A stretch of 62,256 nt of DNA, from contig DAOUEN010000118.1 in NCBI GenBank assembly GCA_034430415.1, positions 1 through 62,256 of the forward strand, in the 5' to 3' direction. Positions 57,361-62,256 of the stretch are shown here, in pieces. Within the stretch, counting starts at the first letter, position 1. Every line of letters starts with the position of its first letter. The translations under genes were made by a program, and so were the position numbers. This DNA comes from JADFUZ01 sp034430415. GTDB taxonomy: Bacteria > Chloroflexota > Dehalococcoidia > GIF9 > AB-539-J10. The notes below the pieces were generated by a model. That model did not search any database. It saw only the letters and a list, made by a program, of their open reading frames with translations, and had not been told where the DNA came from.

Positions 57361-57389
57361 ATTGTTGAGTATTGGGAAAGCCTTGTCAA
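57361..57389 (-). promoter_or_regulatory. Promoter of the Hrb-rubredoxin-fprA unit
   Basis: On the - strand a perfect TTGACA (57389-57384) and AACAAT (57366-57361, four of six) are spaced by exactly 17 bases, 78 bases before the flavin reductase start. The 156-base AT-rich gap after gpmA also supports a separate transcript. Confidence 0.6.
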
Positions 57390-57439
57390 ATTCTTGCCAT
57401 ATTGTAAAGATTAGTAATTTGATGGCTGATAGACAATAT

Positions 57440-58186
57440 TTAACGGGCTTTACCCTGTTTGGCCACAGCTTCCATTGCCTTTTCTACCTCTTCAGGATCG
57501 CCTAGGTAGTAGCTCTGCTTTGGTTTCAAATTTTCGTCTAGCTCATACACTAGAGGAATGCCGGTAGGGATGTTAAGGCTTAATATATCTTGGTCGCTTA
57601 TGTTATCGAGGTATTTGACCAGCGCCCTCAGGCTATTACCATGGGCCGATATTAATACTCGTTTCCCTTTCTCTATCACTGGCGCTGTTGCTTCATGCCA
57701 GTAAGGTAAGACTCGGTGCGACGTATCCTTCAGACTCTCTGTTAGAGGTAGGTCTTTTGCATTAAGGTCCCGATATTTGGGATCATTTCCGGGATACCTC
57801 TCGTCTTTCCTGTCCACGCTCGGTGGCTGGACATCGTAGCTTCGTCGCCATATCAAGACCTGATCCTCACCAAATTTAGCTGCGGTATCAGACTTGTTCA
57901 AGCCTTGTAGTGCGCCGTAATATCTCTCGTTTAGCCGCCAGGAGCGGTATACTGGTATCCACATCAAATCCATCACATCCAGTACAATCCACAGGGTACG
58001 TATTGCCCTCTTTAATACCGACGTGAAGGCAACGTCAAAGGTGTATCCTTGCTCCTTGAGAATTTGCCCCGCTTTCTTAGCCTCGGCAATTCCCCTTTCT
58101 GACAGATCCGTATCCGTCCAGCCGCCGAAGCGGTTTTCTTTGTTCCATAGACTTTCACCGTGTCTCAGAAGTACCAGCTTTGTCAT
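57440..58186 (-). CDS. gpmA: 2,3-bisphosphoglycerate-dependent phosphoglycerate mutase
   Basis: The 248-residue dPGM interconverts 3- and 2-phosphoglycerate. It has the phosphohistidine motif LVLLRHGESLWNKENRFGGWTD (His9), the RRSYDVQPP block, RYYGALQGLNK and the second catalytic histidine in ISAHGNSLRALVK. GAAGGAGGGCGCGAT precedes the ATG. It follows pgi by 53 bases in the same direction. Confidence 0.96.
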   Translation of the reverse strand: MTKLVLLRHGESLWNKENRFGGWTDTDLSERGIAEAKKAGQILKEQGYTFDVAFTSVLKRAIRTLWIVLDVMDLMWIPVYRSWRLNERYYGALQGLNKSDTAAKFGEDQVLIWRRSYDVQPPSVDRKDERYPGNDPKYRDLNAKDLPLTESLKDTSHRVLPYWHEATAPVIEKGKRVLISAHGNSLRALVKYLDNISDQDILSLNIPTGIPLVYELDENLKPKQSYYLGDPEEVEKAMEAVAKQGKAR

Positions 58187-58239
58187 ATCGCGCCCTCCTT
58201 CAACCGAAGATGCCTATTATGACACGAAGGCAGTGGATA

Positions 58240-59859
58240 CTACCGCAGTTCGCTAATCAGTCTGGAGATAGCATCTGCGTCATCCCGACTTGCATGTACC
58301 CTGGTTACACGCCGTCCCAGAGATTGTAGAGCCCGCAAGTCTCCCAGAGCTTGAGCATCGGCGAGCACGCCGAAGGAATATGGCCTACCGGGTATAGGTA
58401 CATCTCCTTCGTGGTCAGCGGTAATGAGCAGAAATAGTCCCGTGTTTGGACCGCCCTTGTGGAGCTGTCCGGTCGAGTGAAGGTAGCGCGGCCCATAACC
58501 AAGCGTGGTTGCCATAGTGTGCTTCTCGCCAATTGTGCGGCGGAATTCTGTCATCACGCCATCCATTGCGGGAGTCTGCTGAACATAAGCCAGAACGGCC
58601 AGATAATCGCCGCTCCTTGCTTTTGGTAATAACTCGGCAAGAGACGCTGTGACATAAGTCTGGGGAAGTTCTTCAGTCCTGATATATTCTTGCAGCATGG
58701 CCTCTGTTGCCTGCTTAGCTGCCTGCACGTTTGGCTGATCGAAAGGGTGAATACCTAGAATCGCCCCCGCTACGGCAGTGGCAAACTCCCAGCGGAAGAA
58801 TTCGGCCCCCAACTCATGCTTGTCCTCCATTCCCAGTACAACCAACGGTTGTCCCGAAGCTCTTAGTTTATCTATTACTGCATCAATTACCGAGTTGTCA
58901 TCTTGAGAAACACGCAAACATACAAACAGCCGGTCATCACCATACCGGACTGGTTCTACAAAAGGTTCACCCGTAACTGGCACGATGCCTTTCCCATCCT
59001 TGCCGGTGCTCTCTGCTACTAATTGCTCTACCCATAGACCAAAGCTGCCAATTGATGGAGACGTAAATAACGTTAGTTTATCTAGCCCCGATGAGGCTAA
59101 TGTCCCCATGACGGCTCCCAGCTTGGCGCCTGGGTTTTCTGAAATTGATTTGGCCTCAGTGCATTTTTTTCGCATGCGTTCGGCACGGTCAAGAATTTTT
59201 GGAACGTCAATTCCCATTAGAGCTGCTGGAACTAGTCCGAAGAACGACAATACGGAATATCGCCCCCCAATATCAGGAGGGTTGATAAAACTGCGGCGGA
59301 ACTTCTGCTCCGTGGCCAGTTTGACAAGGGGCGTTCCTGAGTCAGTTATAGCTACAAAGTTGTATCCGGGTTCCTCTTCTCCAAGAGCAGACGCCACAAG
59401 GCTTCGAAAGTACTGAAACAATGTGTTAGGTTCCACAGTGGTCCCAGACTTGGAAGAAACCAGGAACAATGTACGTGCCGGGTTGATGGTTTCCGCTATG
59501 GTCTTTACGCGAGCAGGTACTGTGGAGTCCAGCACGATGAGTTCCGGATAGCCCGCCTCACTGCCAAAAGTCTGCCGCAGCACCTCCGGACCCAGGCTGC
59601 TCCCACCCATGCCGACTAGAACCACATGCCTAAAACCAGTTTCTCGTACTTCGTTGGCGAAAGATTGTAGAGTGGCTACTTGCCCGCGCATTAGGTCAGT
59701 AATAGTAAGCCATCCCAGCCTATCCGTGATTTCGCCGGGATCGGGCTTCCAGACAGTGTGGTCTTTACGCCAGATACGTCCTACTATATCGCGCTGTTTG
59801 AGGTTAGCTAGAGTCGCCTCGACACCGTCAATATAACTTCCAATGTTTGTAATATCCAT
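58240..59859 (-). CDS. pgi: Glucose-6-phosphate isomerase
   Basis: The roughly 539-residue SIS-domain isomerase has LVGMGGSSLGPEVLRQTFG, SSKSGTTVEPNT and GGRYSVLSFFGLVPAALMGID. These resemble the Pgi half of the transaldolase-Pgi fusions found in some bacteria, but no transaldolase is attached here. It converts glucose-6-phosphate to fructose-6-phosphate. The second ATG (59859) fits AAGGAGGTATGCGT better than the ATG two codons upstream. It is the first gene of the leftward carbohydrate block. Confidence 0.92.
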   Translation of the reverse strand: MDITNIGSYIDGVEATLANLKQRDIVGRIWRKDHTVWKPDPGEITDRLGWLTITDLMRGQVATLQSFANEVRETGFRHVVLVGMGGSSLGPEVLRQTFGSEAGYPELIVLDSTVPARVKTIAETINPARTLFLVSSKSGTTVEPNTLFQYFRSLVASALGEEEPGYNFVAITDSGTPLVKLATEQKFRRSFINPPDIGGRYSVLSFFGLVPAALMGIDVPKILDRAERMRKKCTEAKSISENPGAKLGAVMGTLASSGLDKLTLFTSPSIGSFGLWVEQLVAESTGKDGKGIVPVTGEPFVEPVRYGDDRLFVCLRVSQDDNSVIDAVIDKLRASGQPLVVLGMEDKHELGAEFFRWEFATAVAGAILGIHPFDQPNVQAAKQATEAMLQEYIRTEELPQTYVTASLAELLPKARSGDYLAVLAYVQQTPAMDGVMTEFRRTIGEKHTMATTLGYGPRYLHSTGQLHKGGPNTGLFLLITADHEGDVPIPGRPYSFGVLADAQALGDLRALQSLGRRVTRVHASRDDADAISRLISELR

Positions 59860-60083
59860 ACGCATACCTCCTTATGCTCGTGTCTTCCTTTTACTGCATA
59901 TCACACACGGCCACGAAGATTCCCTCTGTATCATCGAGTAAATTCCTCACACTCTACCATCTAGGATAACATAATATAATGCTTCCAATAGAGTGCGTTC
60001 ACTGCCAGTGGGTTGAAATAGATTCACAGAAATATTAACCTGTATGTGACTAGCCGGAGCGATTTGCGGGTAAAAGTGGCACC
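59860..60083. promoter_or_regulatory. Divergent intergenic region between pgi and the GH57 gene
   Basis: This AT-rich gap of 224 bases must carry the leftward promoter for pgi and the rightward one for the GH57 gene. A perfect TATAAT (59975-59980, + strand) is the clearest element and points to the GH57 gene; its -35 is poor. No clear operator or riboswitch was recognised. Confidence 0.4.
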
Positions 60084-61379
60084 ATGATTTATTGGGCGCA
60101 GCTTTTTCATTTCTATCAACCAGCGACTCAGCTACCTTCCGTGTTGGAAAAAATCTGCAATGAGTCTTATCGACCTCTCCTGGAAGTCTTTCGCGAATAT
60201 CCACAAGCAAAGGCAACAATAAACATCAATGCCGTCCTCACCGAGATGTTGAAGTATTGTGGTCACGATGATGTTATTCAGGGATTAAAGGAATTAGCAG
60301 AGAAAGGGCAGATAGAGATTACCGGCACTGGTAAATACCACCCTATACTACCGCTGATTCCACCTGAGGAAGCAAAGCGGCAGATAGAACTTAATCAGAA
60401 GACGAATGCTTATTTCTTTGGAAGTGCGTACAAGGCCAGCGGTTTCTTCCCGCCGGAGATGGCTTACAGCAGGGATATCATTAAGCCTGTCATGGATACC
60501 GGACATCGCTGGATTATTCTGAGTGGCGTAGCCTGCCCGGCCGACTGGCCGGTAGATACCATCTACCAGGTAGAACTTGATGGAAAGAGGCTAGCAGTAT
60601 TCTTCCGTGACGACCTCCTGAGCAATAAGATCAGCTTTCAAGAGATAGGACCAAAGGACTTCCTGGAACACCTTAAGGGCCTTGGAGGAGACAAGGAGAA
60701 CATCTATGTCGTTACGGCGATGGATGCAGAGACCTATGGGCATCATATCAAAGACTGGGAGGAGTTATTCCTCGCTGAGGCATATGAGGAACTTCAGGTA
60801 AGGAGCGATACGTACGCGCATCTCCAGCAGAAGAAAGTCCTTGCAGCCCAGCATACCAGCCTATTGAAGGCTACCGAAACAGCTGAGCAAGTCCGGGTGG
60901 TAACCATCACTCAACTAATTGACCTTTTCCAGCCTGGTCAAGTCATTGACCCTAAGACGTCATCGTGGAGTACCACCGGTGAAGACATACAAGCAGATAA
61001 TCCGTTTCCTCTGTGGCGGGATAAAGACAGCGAACTACATCGCCTGCAGTGGGAACACACGGCTATATGTATCGAGCTGTGCTCAGCGGCCGGTCGAGTA
61101 GCCGATAACGATCAGAGCAAACACTTTGCGGGGATAGCTAGAGGACTGCTTGACAGAGCTCTGCAGAGCGATCAGTTCTGGTGGGCGAGCCGGAGGCCGA
61201 TGTGGGACATTAACCTCGTCCATATGGGGCTTATCGACCAGAGCAGGGCCATCATCAATGCCTACCGAGCTATAAACATCAGCGGTGCCGACGACAAAAC
61301 CAAGTCTGACTGCTACAGCAAACTGTCATCAGCTCGAGACCTGCAGAGTAAGATAGTTGACCTCTTATTTATGCCATAG
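60084..61379 (+). CDS. GH57 family glycoside hydrolase
   Basis: The 431-residue protein is of the GH57 catalytic barrel type. The N-terminal motif LFHFYQP replaces the common HxHQP; TGTGKYHPILPLIP is motif 2; GFFPPEMAYSRD carries the nucleophile Glu; AMDAETYGHH carries the acid/base Asp. GH57 enzymes act on alpha-glucans (amylase, 4-alpha-glucanotransferase, branching enzyme). Being short, without the extra C-terminal domains of branching enzymes, it is probably an alpha-amylase or amylopullulanase-like member. It lies divergent from the leftward carbohydrate block and probably belongs to the same glucan metabolism. Confidence 0.88.
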   Translation: MIYWAQLFHFYQPATQLPSVLEKICNESYRPLLEVFREYPQAKATININAVLTEMLKYCGHDDVIQGLKELAEKGQIEITGTGKYHPILPLIPPEEAKRQIELNQKTNAYFFGSAYKASGFFPPEMAYSRDIIKPVMDTGHRWIILSGVACPADWPVDTIYQVELDGKRLAVFFRDDLLSNKISFQEIGPKDFLEHLKGLGGDKENIYVVTAMDAETYGHHIKDWEELFLAEAYEELQVRSDTYAHLQQKKVLAAQHTSLLKATETAEQVRVVTITQLIDLFQPGQVIDPKTSSWSTTGEDIQADNPFPLWRDKDSELHRLQWEHTAICIELCSAAGRVADNDQSKHFAGIARGLLDRALQSDQFWWASRRPMWDINLVHMGLIDQSRAIINAYRAINISGADDKTKSDCYSKLSSARDLQSKIVDLLFMP

Positions 61380-61478
61380 CTGTGAACTAGGATAACGACA
61401 CTATAACTGAAAGAGTATGTCTTAGGGAATAATCCTTTATCCGCAGCCTTGGAGCCTTCCAGCTATTGATACCCATTC

Positions 61479-62256
61479 CTAGGCGTTCAGGACTTGTCTA
61501 GAGCGCCGCTTGAAGCGCTCGACCAGGAACTCTTCCAGTTCGATTACGAATAGCCCGGGAAGAGCCAGCAAAACAATAAATATCCACCATTGTGCAGGGA
61601 AGGGTGCTGTCCTGAGGGGATTGAATCCTGTTTGGGGAAGGATATAGACCAGAATAAGCTGTATGACCACGGTTGCAGCAATACCAATGCCCACCATCTT
61701 ATTTGAGAACGGGTTCACTTCGAACACGGATACTGTTAACGAGCGGGCAGTAAGCAGGTAGAAGATATGTACCAGCATGATATTAATGAACACCGCCGTC
61801 TGCGCCTGGGTCAGCAGTAATTCGTTCACCCCCGAGATGGAAATAGCTGGCATGCCGTAGTGATAAAAAACTGTGAAACCAGAGGCGGCCATAATCAGAG
61901 ACACGAGCCCTACCTTCCTGAAGAATAATGTGTTAGCTATCGGTTCCTTGGGATTACGCGGCGGCCTGTTAAGCAATCCCTTTTCCCGGGGCTCCCAGAG
62001 GAGAGGCAGCGCAAGAATCACCGCATCGTACAGATTTATCCAGAGGATTTGTATCGGTTCCAGAGGAAGGCGCGTCATGAAAAGAGGGATAAATGGCGCC
62101 AGTAATATCGCTCCCATCACCAGTAGTGCCTGCCCCCCGTTTGTGGGTAGTGTGTAGAGGATCACCTTGCGTATGTTCTCGAAGACATGTCTGCCTTCCT
62201 CCACTGCTGCCACGATGCTGGCAAAGTTATCATCCACCAGAACCATATCGGAGGCT
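61479..62256 (-). CDS. Cation-transporting P-type ATPase, C-terminal part (partial)
   Basis: The frame enters from the window's right edge, so the N-terminal part, the DKTG phosphorylation site and the ATP-binding domain are outside. About 258 residues remain. They start with the P2-type hinge segment ASDMVLVDDNFASIVAAVEEGR and continue with the C-terminal membrane bundle, including TLPTNGGQALLVMGA, LEPIQILWINLYDAVILALPLLWEP and further hydrophobic helices. Calcium-, sodium- or proton-pumping members share this pattern; the ion cannot be told. It converges on the GH57 gene with about 100 bases between. Confidence 0.9.
   Translation of the reverse strand, partial: ASDMVLVDDNFASIVAAVEEGRHVFENIRKVILYTLPTNGGQALLVMGAILLAPFIPLFMTRLPLEPIQILWINLYDAVILALPLLWEPREKGLLNRPPRNPKEPIANTLFFRKVGLVSLIMAASGFTVFYHYGMPAISISGVNELLLTQAQTAVFINIMLVHIFYLLTARSLTVSVFEVNPFSNKMVGIGIAATVVIQLILVYILPQTGFNPLRTAPFPAQWWIFIVLLALPGLFVIELEEFLVERFKRRSRQVLNA

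Noticed and set aside
58240..59859. Bifunctional transaldolase-glucose-6-phosphate isomerase
   Set aside because: The sequence resembles the isomerase half of such fusions, but the frame begins just before it and no transaldolase domain is present upstream or nearby.
1..62256. CRISPR arrays, insertion sequences, prophage genes, restriction-modification or toxin-antitoxin systems
   Set aside because: No direct-repeat arrays, transposase motifs or defence-type domains were seen; the window is metabolic and housekeeping throughout.

Overview
The window reads as a chromosomal segment of a strictly anaerobic or microaerophilic bacterium, most likely Chloroflexota and probably near the Dehalococcoidia. 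This placement is an inference from gene content: split glycine dehydrogenase (GcvPA/GcvPB), a 47-residue DUF5679-type zinc ribbon, a bacterial Vms1/VLRF1-like release factor, ADP-forming acetyl-CoA synthetase, fused 2-oxoacid:ferredoxin oxidoreductase, a flavodiiron protein with rubredoxin, and frequent GTG/TTG starts. No rRNA, intact tRNA, CRISPR array or insertion sequence was seen.

Region 1 (1-8.6 kb, + strand) is an uptake and catabolism locus. It holds the 3' end of a MeaB-type GTPase, a cysteine desulfidase/serine dehydratase-alpha family protein, an octopine/opine dehydrogenase-family enzyme, a PanB-type hydroxymethyltransferase with all expected catalytic residues, a complete DctPQM TRAP transporter and an N-acyl-D-amino-acid deacylase. 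The combination suggests import and breakdown of a modified amino acid or opine-like compound; the substrate is unknown.

Region 2 (8.9-17.2 kb, + strand) is a glycine cleavage regulon. It starts with a tandem glycine riboswitch ending in a strong terminator, where the outer strand of aptamer 2 is complementary to the terminator's 5' arm. Then follow gcvPA, gcvPB, gcvT, gcvH, a LipM-like octanoyltransferase/lipoate ligase, a single-cysteine CoA-disulfide-reductase-like flavoprotein where an L-protein might be expected, and lipA. Region 3 (17.2-31.4 kb) is mixed housekeeping: rpsU-yqeY, purL, DUF1015, the serine-synthesis pair serA plus a class V aminotransferase, tyrS-ribF, a membrane transglutaminase-like protein, a zinc ribbon, VLRF1, DegV, a radical SAM protein and a RecA/AAA-like ATPase. 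A short gap (31.4-31.8 kb) holds what looks like a promoter, a tRNA-Thr-like 5' half and a terminator, which together would make an RNA of about 100 nt.

Region 4 (31.8-59.9 kb) lies entirely on the - strand and is the most striking part. In one run it encodes glucose-6-phosphate isomerase, phosphoglycerate mutase, a flavodiiron/rubredoxin oxygen-defence module, 2-oxoacid:ferredoxin oxidoreductase, enolase, ROK glucokinase, GAPDH, phosphoglycerate kinase, phosphofructokinase, a LacD-type class I aldolase, pyruvate kinase, GlgE, a TreS-maltokinase fusion, GlgB, ADP-forming acetyl-CoA synthetase with a BioD/DRTGG partner, and MalQ. Together these can convert glucan or trehalose to acetyl-CoA and acetate with substrate-level ATP; triose-phosphate isomerase is the only Embden-Meyerhof enzyme not seen. 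Embedded oddities are an internally deleted, split flavin-reductase/rubredoxin (Hrb) gene and a KaiC N-terminal stub translationally coupled to a degenerate receiver domain. A GH57 glycosidase (+) and the C-terminal part of a P-type ATPase (-, running off the window) close the segment.
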